From G963662905 sp965230045 (lineage in GTDB: Bacteria; Bacteroidota; Bacteroidia; Bacteroidales; WRLA01): DNA of 64,000 bases. A program made the translations under genes and the position numbers. Positions 26,398-34,808 of this stretch are shown here, piece by piece; position 1 is the first letter of the stretch, and every line of letters starts with the position of its first letter. The notes under the pieces were generated by a model. It ran no database searches and had not been told where the DNA came from. It was given only the letters and a program-made list of their open reading frames with translations. The DNA lies in contig OZ245940.1 in NCBI GenBank assembly GCA_965230045.1, forward strand, positions 2,852,001-2,916,000, written 5' to 3'.

Positions 26398-26600
26398 GGG
26401 CACAACGGCTACGTATATGAAACGTAAGGGATTTAAAACGCTTTCCTATCAAGTTTGCACGTAGCCAAATTTGCGTTTTGACACAAATTTAAAACATTTA
26501 ACAAACTCGTCAAATCGCAGATTTGGCGGGCTTGATTAAATGCACAAAAGCTCCGTAAACCACTGTCTCCCTTATGTTTTATATACTTTGTTGTGGCACG
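26398..26600 (-). repeat. Fold-back repeat C (attC-like cassette boundary)
   Basis: The 203-bp imperfect palindrome lies between the lipoprotein stop and the HNH-like start. On the minus strand it begins GTGCCACAAC and ends CCGTTGTGCCC. Inside these cores the arms pair over GTATAT(A/G)AAAC(A/G)TAAGGGA, with only two transitions and a 3-nt length difference between the arms. A central hairpin GCCAAATTTGCG/CGCAGATTTGGC (26464-26475 with 26515-26526) is nested inside. Confidence 0.6.
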
Positions 26601-26616
26601 TAATTCCTTGTCAATT

Positions 26617-27423
26617 CTACGATTCTTGAAGTTTTCTATAGGCATTTTCATACCAATCTGCTTTGTCAATCGTAAAGTGATATTCAGTTGTCGGAGTATC
26701 AATCTCAACTATTTTAAATTTAATCTTTCCACCTTTCATAAGTATGTTATGAACTTTTCTTGATGAAGATTTGTCAAAACTCAATCTGTCAGACCAATTA
26801 GTTGCTGTTAATTTATATCTATTTCCAGCGTTATCTTGGATTAACACTCTATAACTTTCCGAAGAATAAGCTTTAACAGGATTATTATTTGCGTATTCAT
26901 ATAACATAATAGAAATGTCATAGGAATTTGAAATCAAAAATTTAACATTCAAGGCTGAATTTTGAGTTGCTGTATTACTAAATTGTCCACTTATGTAGTT
27001 TCTATTTTTAATATATCCTTCTTTTGTCGGTTCGCCAAAATCATCAACGTAATAACTAACAGTCCAAATCCCTGTGTTATTCAAATTTTCAAGTCGAATA
27101 CGTTCCTTTTCTTCCGCTTCTTTTCTCTTTTTCTCAGCTAATTCTTCTTTTTCAATCTTTTTTAGAAGAATCTTAAAGTCATTATTTTTCGGTGATTCAG
27201 GATGTTTTTCATAAAGAAGTTCAATGTTTTGTCTTGCCGCTGAATAATCTTTCTCAGAATAGGCTTTCTCAACATTTGCAATCAGTTTTTCTGCACCATG
27301 CATACATTCTTCCAATTCAGCTTTTAACTTTTCATTTTCTGCAACAACTTTGTCATGGTCAGATTGCGATACACAACCTGTAATCAAACTTGCAACAACA
27401 AGTCCATAAATTATTTTTCTCAT
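26617..27423 (-). CDS. Lipoprotein with coiled coil, cassette-borne
   Basis: A 268-residue protein with lipobox LITGC (Cys17). A coiled coil follows (about residues 20-50), then a TPR-like helical part (YSEKDYSAARQNIELLYEKHPESPKN), then a Lys/Glu helix (about 88-113). The C-terminal beta-rich domain (about 118-260) begins TGIWTVSYYVDDFGEP. Function is unknown. AT-rich, on the same strand as its neighbours, and flanked by perfect 10-bp inverted cores (GTTGTGGCAC at 26590-26599 and GTGCCACAAC at 27460-27469 on the plus strand). This supports its reading as one discrete cassette. Confidence 0.75.
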   Translation of the reverse strand: MRKIIYGLVVASLITGCVSQSDHDKVVAENEKLKAELEECMHGAEKLIANVEKAYSEKDYSAARQNIELLYEKHPESPKNNDFKILLKKIEKEELAEKKRKEAEEKERIRLENLNNTGIWTVSYYVDDFGEPTKEGYIKNRNYISGQFSNTATQNSALNVKFLISNSYDISIMLYEYANNNPVKAYSSESYRVLIQDNAGNRYKLTATNWSDRLSFDKSSSRKVHNILMKGGKIKFKIVEIDTPTTEYHFTIDKADWYENAYRKLQES

Positions 27424-27459
27424 ATCATTTAATTTTTATGTAGGTTCTTTCGTTTTTAT

Positions 27460-27469
27460 GTGCCACAAC
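27460..27469 (-). repeat. Cassette core half-site upstream of the lipoprotein gene
   Basis: The minus strand reads GTTGTGGCAC, exactly complementary to the left core of repeat C on the far side of the lipoprotein gene. It lies 37 bp before the ATG. It could be the right core of a lost preceding repeat or of an attI-like entry site; no full palindrome is visible further out. Confidence 0.45.
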
Positions 27470-27490
27470 TCATTTATAATCCCACATTTT

Positions 27491-27528
27491 GTCGGTTTAT
27501 TAAACCAAATAAACCTTGATAAACCGAC
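27491..27528. repeat. 10-bp perfect inverted repeat
   Basis: GTCGGTTTAT at 27491-27500 pairs with ATAAACCGAC at 27519-27528 around an 18-nt loop. It sits at the upstream edge of the cassette-like island. No T run, so probably not a terminator. Confidence 0.6.
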
Positions 27529-28361
27529 ATTGCGTCTTTTATTTATTTGATGTTTTATCATATTTAAAATCATCAGGCAAGTCTGGCATTTTCTTTATAT
27601 TTGCCGGGCTAATCCTTGTGTAATTCTCAAGGGGGCTTTCCTTTTTTTTCTAAAAATTCTTTATGAATCTAAATCCCAAAAACTTACCCAACAAGTTCAA
27701 TACGATATACCTTGCCTCTGACCAATAAAATTAATGTTCATCCATCTGGTTCAAAAATTTTTTTCAATCCGATCACGCCACGTATTAGCTTTTTATTTCC
27801 TCCAATTTGCTTCATAAACCAATTTTTGTACGATTAGGACATCACAAATATAGGATAATTATCTATATGTAGTAAATACTGTGATTAAAATTTTGTCTTA
27901 TTCTCAGTTATATACGATCAGGAGACCTGCATGTGCTTTGCCGAAATATGCAGATTTTTGTATATAAAATACAGATCATGGGCTGTAAATTCCTGATTGT
28001 TTGTGATACATGCGGGTTTGTGGCAATGAAGTGGGTGATTTGGGCGCTTGAACCACAAAGAGTGCGGTTGGGTTTTATTCACGAAGAACGCGAAGGACGC
28101 TAAGGGATATTTTACCATTGAGGCGCTGATTGCCCGGGTTTTTTCTTTGCGGCTTGGCGTCTCTGCGAGAAAAACTCAATGATGCTTCCGCCCACTAAAT
28201 CAGAATCAAAACTACAATTAGAGGGAAATGGTGGTGGGTTTTTTTGGGGTTTCTCCTCACTACGCTCGTCGAAAGGACGCTCCAATCCCCAATTTTCGGA
28301 AATTGGAGTATGGAGTGTCCTCCCGAGCGCCAAACTTGGGGACTCAACGAGCTACCGCTCT
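27529..28361. other. Intergenic stretch with possible gene remnant and degenerate repeats
   Basis: No intact gene. On the minus strand a TATATTTG box near 27850 is followed by ATGAAGCAAATT... encoding MKQIGGNKKLIRGVIGLKKI and, after one stop, TLILLVRGKVYRIELVG. A shift of frame then gives KFLGFRFIKNF. This looks like a decayed small gene but is too short to name. From about 28079 the sequence contains CACGAAGAACGCGAAGGACG and 'TTTGCGGCTTGGCGTCTCTG', a kind of degenerate repeat often seen in environmental genomes. An imperfect hairpin CTCCAAT...ATTGGAG lies near 28280-28308. Confidence 0.4.
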
Positions 28362-29618
28362 CTATGCGTTCAACTTTATCGTTGCTTCTACATCCAAAGC
28401 ATCTGCCAAAACAGAAATCGGGTTGTGCACTTTCGCTGAAGTGGACATCTCGATCTGCCATTTGCAGGTTTCGCAATCGGTGGCCACAAAGTCGGCACCG
28501 GAGCTTTCAATGGCATTAAAAAGCGGCTGTCCAACACCTTGTGCTGTTTCGTAGTTTTCCTTTTTAAAACCATAGGTTCCGGCAATACCACAGCAAGTCG
28601 ATTCGAGCATCACAAAATCAACACCCGGAATCATGCGCAGCAGGGAAGTAGAATATACCGACCAGCCCAGCTTTTCCATATGGCAGGGCGTATGGTATGC
28701 AATGCGTTTGGTATAATCCTTTTTAAATGCCAGCTTCAGTTTGCCGGAATCGATCAGGCGGAACAGGAAACGTGTGGCCAGTTCGGTGTCGGTGCGGATT
28801 TCATCATTTTCAACACCCAACAGGTGCGGATATTCATCACGGATAGTAAAGGTACAGGTAGATGAAGTGGAAATCACCGGCATATTTTTATCCACAATGG
28901 ATTTCTTTAAAGAAGCCACATTATGTTTCGCCTGTCTGGTGGCTTGCTTGATCAAACCATTGGAAATGAGGGCAACGCCACAGCATTTTTCCTTTTCGAG
29001 CAAATGGACACCATATCCGGCTGCATTCATAATTTTTACAAGGTCTTTGCCGAGTTGCGGGAAATTATAATTTACATAGCAACCGTGGAAATAGCTCACA
29101 TGCTTTTTAAAGGCATCCTGCTTTTTGGCGGCATGGCGTTTAAACCATGTTTCGAAACGCAGGCCGGAATATTTTGGAAATACCCGGTGATGATCGATTT
29201 TTAACACACCGTCCATAATGGAACGTACCGGTTTCAAAGCTACTGTCGTGTTTACAATAGGCGCAAAAGTGCTGGCCATTGTGCCCACGATATCCGTATT
29301 TGCCAGGATCATATCGCGTAATTTCGGCTTTTTCTTGCTGTATTTGATGCGCGCAGCCTGTATGATGTCGCCGATTTTCACGCCATGCGGACAAACCACT
29401 TCGCAGCGTTTGCAGTTGAGGCAAAGTTTCAGGTTTTCATCGAAATAGGAGGGATCTTTCAGGCGCATGCGTTCGCCATCGGGACCGGATTGCTTCGGCC
29501 CCGGATAATCGGGATTTACCGCAACGACAGGGCAATAAACCGTGCAGATGGTACATTTTACACATTGCTCGAAATTGTTGTCGCTTATATTTAAAGGGTT
29601 AAATTTATCCTTGTTCAT
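28362..29618 (-). CDS. glpC: Anaerobic glycerol-3-phosphate dehydrogenase subunit C
   Basis: A 418-residue iron-sulfur subunit that passes electrons from GlpAB to the membrane quinone pool. Two 4Fe-4S ferredoxin motifs are visible near the N-terminus (CVKCTICTVYCP and CLNCKRCEVVCPHG), followed by two cysteine-rich CCG domains (FHGCYVNYNFPQ...EKEKCCGVAL; STCCGIAGTYGFKK). It overlaps the glpB stop by 4 bp (ATGA), showing translational coupling. Membrane-associated, last gene of glpABC. Confidence 0.95.
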   Translation of the reverse strand: MNKDKFNPLNISDNNFEQCVKCTICTVYCPVVAVNPDYPGPKQSGPDGERMRLKDPSYFDENLKLCLNCKRCEVVCPHGVKIGDIIQAARIKYSKKKPKLRDMILANTDIVGTMASTFAPIVNTTVALKPVRSIMDGVLKIDHHRVFPKYSGLRFETWFKRHAAKKQDAFKKHVSYFHGCYVNYNFPQLGKDLVKIMNAAGYGVHLLEKEKCCGVALISNGLIKQATRQAKHNVASLKKSIVDKNMPVISTSSTCTFTIRDEYPHLLGVENDEIRTDTELATRFLFRLIDSGKLKLAFKKDYTKRIAYHTPCHMEKLGWSVYSTSLLRMIPGVDFVMLESTCCGIAGTYGFKKENYETAQGVGQPLFNAIESSGADFVATDCETCKWQIEMSTSAKVHNPISVLADALDVEATIKLNA

Positions 29619-30865
29619 TGCACTGATTTTAAGAGTTTTTCAGCTACATAAAGTGATGTTAGTAAGCTTATTCCGGCTCCGCTGCCTTCTTTCAGGGCAT
29701 TGGCGCCCCCCAACACTGAACCGGCAACAAAGAGGTTATCAATGGTTTTTCCATTGATCGTAGCGCGGAAATTTTTATCCGCTTTTACTCCATATTGCAT
29801 GAACGGCTGATTGTTGAATACTTTTTCGTCAAACCAGTCTTCTCGTTTGTCCGAAGCATCGATATCCAAACCAAAAATGGGTTCATAGATCTTCTCCGGT
29901 GTGGCTACCAGGCCTTTGCTGTAAAAGCTTCCGGTGGCCAGGATAAACTGGTCTGCTTCCATTTTGATGTCGCCGTGATTGGTCGTATGGATTTCTTTGA
30001 GCTGATTTCCTTCAATGATGCCATCATTCACATTATCGCCCAGAAAATACAAACCGCCCAGCTCTTCAAAGCGTTTGCGGAGCAGGATCTGGCTGCGTAT
30101 GCCGGGAACGGAAGGAGGGATGGCCGGAAGCAGCAGCAATGGCTTTTGGATCATACTTTTCAGCTGCCTGGCCACATCATTTTCAAACAGGCCAAAAACA
30201 GCCGGTAAAATCACTACTTCGGTATCATGGCTCAGCTCATTGACTTTTGCGGCAAATTCGTTCAGCGCATCGCCCTGATCAAAAACTTTGGCGATATTGG
30301 ATGAGCGCATTTCGCTGGGATTGCGGCGGATGGCTTCAAATTCTTTCATAGCGATATCGTGAATATCAGCAGATACGCCCATTTTTGCCAGTCCATCTTT
30401 TACAAATAATGTATGAAAATCCAGAAAGCCTTTAAAATTCATGATTTTCGTTTTCTTCCATGGAAAATCTTGGCCATTTTCGAATGTTGTAAAATCATCC
30501 AGCGTAAGCCAGGTGGGCTTCATTCCGCCCATGGGTGTCATTACATAATGATTTTGCTGTGCAGAGCCCCGGAATTTCAGCTTGGCGCGTTCCAGCAAAG
30601 CCTGTGATTCTTCGGCCAGCCGTGCGCAGTTTTCTATGCCTACACGTTTATATGGGTGATCTTCAGGGAGTAGTTTCATTGCCGCTAAAGGCTGACTTAC
30701 TGCATCATCGCCTATGGCAGATAAGAGATCCAAAGAGCCTGAGAAAAAATGAATTGCACTCTGACCCGATGAAATGATGGCGCATTTACGGCCTGCTTCA
30801 GCGAGACGGATCCCGCAGCTGAGTCCTGTCAATCCGCCGCCTATTATTATATTATCAAATTTCAT
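29615..30865 (-). CDS. glpB: Anaerobic glycerol-3-phosphate dehydrogenase subunit B
   Basis: A 416-residue flavoprotein subunit. It begins with a Rossmann FAD-binding motif (NIIIGGGLTGLSCGIRLAEAG, about 5-25) and ends with the second FAD segment FVAGSVLGGANALKEGSGAGISL. It works with GlpA in the catalytic dimer that oxidises sn-glycerol-3-phosphate to dihydroxyacetone phosphate when oxygen is absent. 78 bp after glpA and overlapping glpC by 4 bp. Confidence 0.94.
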   Translation of the reverse strand: MKFDNIIIGGGLTGLSCGIRLAEAGRKCAIISSGQSAIHFFSGSLDLLSAIGDDAVSQPLAAMKLLPEDHPYKRVGIENCARLAEESQALLERAKLKFRGSAQQNHYVMTPMGGMKPTWLTLDDFTTFENGQDFPWKKTKIMNFKGFLDFHTLFVKDGLAKMGVSADIHDIAMKEFEAIRRNPSEMRSSNIAKVFDQGDALNEFAAKVNELSHDTEVVILPAVFGLFENDVARQLKSMIQKPLLLLPAIPPSVPGIRSQILLRKRFEELGGLYFLGDNVNDGIIEGNQLKEIHTTNHGDIKMEADQFILATGSFYSKGLVATPEKIYEPIFGLDIDASDKREDWFDEKVFNNQPFMQYGVKADKNFRATINGKTIDNLFVAGSVLGGANALKEGSGAGISLLTSLYVAEKLLKSVQ

Positions 30866-30943
30866 GATTTGTCTTATTTTTTCGTTTGTACATCATGCCT
30901 CGACATGGAATATTCCGAACAAACGTATAAAGGTTAAAATGCA

Positions 30944-32560
30944 TTAGTTCTGTTTTTCTTTCAAACCATAGATTCCCTCATAAATCCAGGAGGTAAACTG
31001 AATCTCGTTGATGGTTTCGCCCCAGGCAACGGGATACATACCTTTCCAGCGTTCCTGCAGGAAATCGGCCAGATCGTCCTTGGCTTTTCCGGTTTCTTCA
31101 AAAGCTTCGCAGAGCATTCCTGCGGCACGGCAGGCGCAAAGCTCGCCCTGGCAAGTACCCATGCCCACACGTGTGCGGCGGCGCAGATCCACCAAATTAT
31201 TGACATGCAGTTCCTTAATGGCGTATTTTACTTCACCAATGGAAACGCCTTCGCATTCACAAACCAGGGATTCATCGCCATTGCCTTTTTTAATATCCGG
31301 CGCCAGCGAACCATGGCGGTGCACTGCCGATTTCTGTGCAATGCCCGAATAAATCTTTTGTGAGGCATTCTTGATATTAAAATCATCTTTCTCCGAACCC
31401 GGCAGCGGTTTTTCTGCTGTTTCGCATGATTTTTCTACAGATAGTTTTTTGCAGATCAAATCGGTAGTCCATTCCGCCATCAAACGATAGGTCATCAGCT
31501 TGCCTCCGGTAATGGTGATGAAACCCGAAAGTCCATCGCGCTCCTGATGGTCGAGCAGCACAATGCCCCGGCTGATATTGCGACCGCTTGGATCGTCATC
31601 AGCAGCAACCAGTGGGCGTACGCCGGCATATGCACGCAAAATCCGTGTAGAAGCCAAAGTAGGAGAGAGCTTTTCGCCTTCACGGATGAGCACATCTACC
31701 TCATCTTTGGAAACAAACATATTATCGATCTGATCGTAAGGAATGCGGTCGGAAGTGGTTCCTATGAGGCAAATGGTATCTCCGGGAACCAGGATATCCG
31801 CATTGGCGGGCTTACGGCAGCGGTTCAAAATCATATTGTTTACACGATGACCAAAAATCAATAAAGATCCTTTAGCAGGAAGCATATTGATGCGCACACC
31901 TGCCAGCTCCGCAATATGCTGACCCCAGATTCCCCCGGCATTAACAATGATTTTCCCATGAAACTGAACCATTTCCTTAGAAGCGTGATTGTACAGCTCA
32001 ACTCCGGTAATTTTTTCCTGCGAGCGGATAAAACCCGTGATTTCGTGCTGTGTCAGCAAATCGGCACCGTGGATTTTTGCATCCAGGGCATTGGACATGG
32101 TAAGGCGGAAAGGATCGACCGAACCATCGGGCACTTTTACTGCGCCAATGAGGTCGGGATTTACGGAAGGCTCCATTTTGCGGGCCAGTTGGGGATCAAT
32201 TACTTCAGTTGGAATACCGGCTTTGCTGCAGGCATCAACAAACTGAGATTGATATGAGAGATCGTCATCGGGCAAGGTGATAAACAAACCATCGTTTTCT
32301 TCCACGCAATGGCTGGCAATACGGCGCAGGATCATGTTTTCCTGAATGCATTCCGTAGCCGATTCATGGTCGGTAACCGCATAGCGTGCACCAGAGTGCA
32401 AAAGGCCGTGGTTTCGCCCGGTTGCCCCGGTAGCAAAATCATGGCGCTCAACCAGCAAAACGCTCAGTCCGCGCATGGCGCAATCGCGTGCCGTTCCGGC
32501 TCCTGTAGCCCCGCCACCAATGATAATCACATCATACTCTTTGTTTTTGAACTCGTTCAT
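30944..32560 (-). CDS. glpA: Anaerobic glycerol-3-phosphate dehydrogenase subunit A
   Basis: The start is taken at 32560 (MNEFKNKEYDVIIIGGGATG); upstream in-frame codons give a leader the family lacks. The 538-residue catalytic subunit has the FAD motif GGGATGAGTARDCAMRG (about 14-30), the RNHGLLHSGARY substrate region, and a C-terminal BFD-like [2Fe-2S] domain with Cys residues in CECEG and GTCQGELCACR. First gene of glpABC; a good promoter lies 110-140 bp upstream. Confidence 0.95.
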   Translation of the reverse strand: MNEFKNKEYDVIIIGGGATGAGTARDCAMRGLSVLLVERHDFATGATGRNHGLLHSGARYAVTDHESATECIQENMILRRIASHCVEENDGLFITLPDDDLSYQSQFVDACSKAGIPTEVIDPQLARKMEPSVNPDLIGAVKVPDGSVDPFRLTMSNALDAKIHGADLLTQHEITGFIRSQEKITGVELYNHASKEMVQFHGKIIVNAGGIWGQHIAELAGVRINMLPAKGSLLIFGHRVNNMILNRCRKPANADILVPGDTICLIGTTSDRIPYDQIDNMFVSKDEVDVLIREGEKLSPTLASTRILRAYAGVRPLVAADDDPSGRNISRGIVLLDHQERDGLSGFITITGGKLMTYRLMAEWTTDLICKKLSVEKSCETAEKPLPGSEKDDFNIKNASQKIYSGIAQKSAVHRHGSLAPDIKKGNGDESLVCECEGVSIGEVKYAIKELHVNNLVDLRRRTRVGMGTCQGELCACRAAGMLCEAFEETGKAKDDLADFLQERWKGMYPVAWGETINEIQFTSWIYEGIYGLKEKQN

Positions 32561-32670
32561 GATGTTGGTGATTTTGATTAATGAACTTAATAATGTAAGA
32601 ACTTTTTTGAAAGTAAATGGTTTATTCCTAAACAAAGAATCCCCCGAATCTCATTCACTTTTGAAGGAAA

Positions 32671-32701
32671 CAAAGGTAATACAATTTTTCAAAATTCCAA
32701 A
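32671..32701 (-). promoter_or_regulatory. Bacteroidota-type promoter for glpABC
   Basis: On the minus strand TTTG (32701-32698), a 19-bp spacer, then TACCTTTG (32678-32671): an exact match to TTTG-N19-TAnnTTTG. It implies a leader of roughly 100 nt before the glpA ATG. Confidence 0.65.
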
Positions 32702-32832
32702 TTTTATTTGTATTTCACTGATTATAAATTTTTTATAGTAAAAATACATAGCCAAAAACTAATACCTAGTATTACAAAATATTAATGTAAAGTTTGAGGG
32801 TTTATAAAAAGATACTTAAATTCTGGGGCAAA

Positions 32833-32868
32833 CAAAAAAGCCGTGACGAATTTTGATCGTTACGGCTT
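32833..32868 (-). terminator. Terminator downstream of the T9SS cargo gene
   Basis: On the minus strand AAGCCGTAACGA pairs with TCGTCACGGCTT around a 7-nt loop and is followed by a T run. It lies about 115 bp past the stop at 32983 and isolates that gene from glpABC. Confidence 0.85.
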
Positions 32869-32982
32869 GTTAAAAGGGCTTAGCCTGATCTATTCATAAA
32901 ATCAGGCTATATGCTTCGTTGCTAAAGCTTTGAAATTGGACCGATCAGTTTAGCTTGTTTTTATTGAGTTAATATTGTTGCC

Positions 32983-34248
32983 TTACCTTTTGATAAACTT
33001 TCGGCACAGCAATTCCTTATTGGTTCGTACCCTCGCAAAATACAGCCCAACAGGCAGGTGGCCTAAATCTAATCGCATTTTGTCAGAGGATATAAATGTT
33101 TGTTTATAAACCTCTCTTCCTTCTGAATCAATAAGTTCGACATAGATTGGTTCGGTATTTTTATGCCCAACGATAGCAAGGTTTAAATATTTGCTAATTG
33201 GGTTGGGATAAAGACTCAGTATCTGATCTTTAAAAGAGTTTCCGTTTTCCTGCACGGCGGTAATCACAGGCTCTGTGCTTTTTACAATAAAAGAAGTGCT
33301 ATATCCATAAATATGACCGTTTTCAGCGAATACCATTTCCCTTGCACTTGACTGAAAAGGTTCTGCCAGCACGGTAAAAGATTGGCCATTATCATAAGAA
33401 GCCAATGTCCAATAATAAGCGGTCATATAAATATCATCATTTTCAGCAATGGCAATGTCGGTTATTTCCACGGATTCCATGATCAGCTCAAACGTATCGC
33501 TGCCCTCATACATGGCATATACACCTGAGATTTGGGAATGACCGCTTGACGCCGACCAGTCGCCGGTAAACACTTCATTGTTTGAATTTACGGCCACAGC
33601 GTTTACCTGATGGTTTACCAAACCGATATAGTTCCAGCTTTTGCCCCAATCTTCTGATTTATAAAGCCCGCCATCACCACTATAATACCCATGTACCCCG
33701 GCATATAGACATCCGTTATTATCAATGGCAATATCACTGACATAGGGCTCAAGTTGAGCTGCCATGTAGGTTGAATCCCAATTTTTTCCCCTATCATAGG
33801 AATAAGCCACGAAAGGCCCTTCGCTAGCCCATTGGCTAATAAAAACAGTATCGACGCCCACACAGAATATTTTAACAATATTGACCTCTAATGGCGGATG
33901 TAACGATATCCAGTCCTCTCCATTGTTTTCACTGTATATCAATACATCAAAACCATTTTTCCCCACATAGATATGCCCCTTACTGTTCATGCCTATGGAC
34001 AGCACGCCATGGTTTTGATTATCATATACACATTCCCAACTCTGCCCGTCATCCCTAGAGCGGTAAACCCCGCCTGTTTCACCATGGCATCCCGTACCCA
34101 CAAAAATATGGCCTTGCTGGTTTAAGGCCATACATCTAATAGTAACACTGTCGGGGAAAGCTATCCGCTCCCAAAAATCCTGTGCATGGAGCATTGGCGC
34201 AAAGCTTATCAGCATAAGGGCAAGGAGGAGGCTGGTTTTGGTTTTCAT
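32983..34248 (-). CDS. Secreted beta-propeller-like protein with T9SS sorting domain
   Basis: A 421-residue exported protein. Signal peptide MKTKTSLLLALMLISFAPMLHAQ. The body is built of repeated BNR/Asp-box-like units (SRDDGQSWECVY, SENNGEDWISL, SYDRGKNWDST, SEDWGKSWNYI, SYDNGQSFTVL), typical of sialidase-like propellers. The C-terminal 80 residues (LYPNPISKYLNLAIVG...LPVGLYFARVRTNKELLCRKFIKR) are a type A T9SS sorting domain, so the protein should cross the outer membrane and be anchored or released. No catalytic residues of true sialidases are evident. Paralogous in style to the gene at 36013. Confidence 0.88.
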   Translation of the reverse strand: MKTKTSLLLALMLISFAPMLHAQDFWERIAFPDSVTIRCMALNQQGHIFVGTGCHGETGGVYRSRDDGQSWECVYDNQNHGVLSIGMNSKGHIYVGKNGFDVLIYSENNGEDWISLHPPLEVNIVKIFCVGVDTVFISQWASEGPFVAYSYDRGKNWDSTYMAAQLEPYVSDIAIDNNGCLYAGVHGYYSGDGGLYKSEDWGKSWNYIGLVNHQVNAVAVNSNNEVFTGDWSASSGHSQISGVYAMYEGSDTFELIMESVEITDIAIAENDDIYMTAYYWTLASYDNGQSFTVLAEPFQSSAREMVFAENGHIYGYSTSFIVKSTEPVITAVQENGNSFKDQILSLYPNPISKYLNLAIVGHKNTEPIYVELIDSEGREVYKQTFISSDKMRLDLGHLPVGLYFARVRTNKELLCRKFIKR

Positions 34249-34286
34249 GCTTTGTAGTTTATAAAGATATGGGCATAAATTTAGCT

Positions 34287-34315
34287 AAAAAATAATTGGT
34301 ATTGCTTTTTTATAA
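34287..34315. repeat. Left copy of a 28-29-bp imperfect direct repeat flanking MITE 1
   Basis: AATAATTGGTATTGCTTTTT and flanking bases here recur as AATTAATTGGCATTGCTTTT at 35983-36010, immediately outside both ends of the split MITE 1. Too long and too divergent for an ordinary target duplication. Confidence 0.6.
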
Positions 34316-34578
34316 GGTTCTACTAGAAATATCGTGGGTAATGATAGTGTTTGAAATTAAATATTAAGTAGATATTTGGAAATAAGATATTTAATAAAAT
34401 AGAATGAACTCCAAACAGATTCCTCCCTTCACAAAGCCTTAATCACTTCGTTTGGCTTTGTTCCGGTCGGAATGACGCTGTTTAAGAAGTGTTTAAGGCA
34501 AATGCGGCGAGGACGTGTTTAAAATATACTATTGTGTCCTCGCCGCATTTGCCTCCTGACTTCATAAAAACGCGTCAT
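34316..34578. mobile_element. MITE copy 1, left part (split by IS110)
   Basis: Starts with the terminal repeat GGTTCTACTAGAAATATCGT and is almost identical to MITE 2 (40063-40416) base for base. It includes the internal hairpin GGCAAATGCGGCGAGGAC/GTCCTCGCCGCATTTGCC. It stops at GCGTCAT, where the IS110 element begins, and resumes at 35875-35879. Confidence 0.85.
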
Positions 34579-34640
34579 CCTATATTTGCATTTTAAGAAA
34601 TAACGTAAAATTTAATAAATTCGCTGGATTAATAATAAAT

Positions 34641-34790
34641 AAGACGAAGGGAGGGAAGAAAACTACTTGCGTCATTTGTCATCAAGACCGTTCGGAATGG
34701 TGGTTCCCCTCCCTCTTCTATTGCTATCTTGGACAGTTCATTAGGCATAAAGCCTGTATAAAGGATAGATAAGAAAACAATAGTTCCGTC
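34641..34790 (+). ncRNA. Putative IS110 bridge RNA (target- and donor-binding loops)
   Basis: Loop 1: a stem GAAGGGAGGGAA (34646-34657) with TTCCCCTCCCTCTTC (34704-34718) encloses GCGTCAT (34669-34675) and CGGAATG (34693-34699). GCGTCAT is identical to the left flank of the occupied site. CGGAATG is the reverse complement of CATTCCG on the right flank. Loop 2: ACAGTTCAT (34733-34741) is identical to the element's right end (35870-35878). It is followed by hairpin AGGC-ATAAA-GCCT and AGGAT (34762-34766), the reverse complement of the left junction ATCCT. This is the left/right target-guide and donor-guide layout known for IS621. RNA ends are estimates. Confidence 0.72.
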
Positions 34791-34808
34791 TTTTAAAAAA
34801 CAATAGTC

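Noticed and set aside
23998..27469. Classical integron with attI and IntI
   Set aside because: No tyrosine recombinase gene in the window, and the cores deviate from the strict RYYYAAC/GTTRRRY form; kept only as an attC-like array.
28079..28361. Gene fragments in several frames upstream of glpC's end
   Set aside because: Open frames follow degenerate repeat sequence and disagree between strands; no family resemblance.
32983..34248. True sialidase
   Set aside because: Asp-box repeats are present, but the Arg triad and catalytic Tyr/Glu/Asp context of sialidases are not visible.
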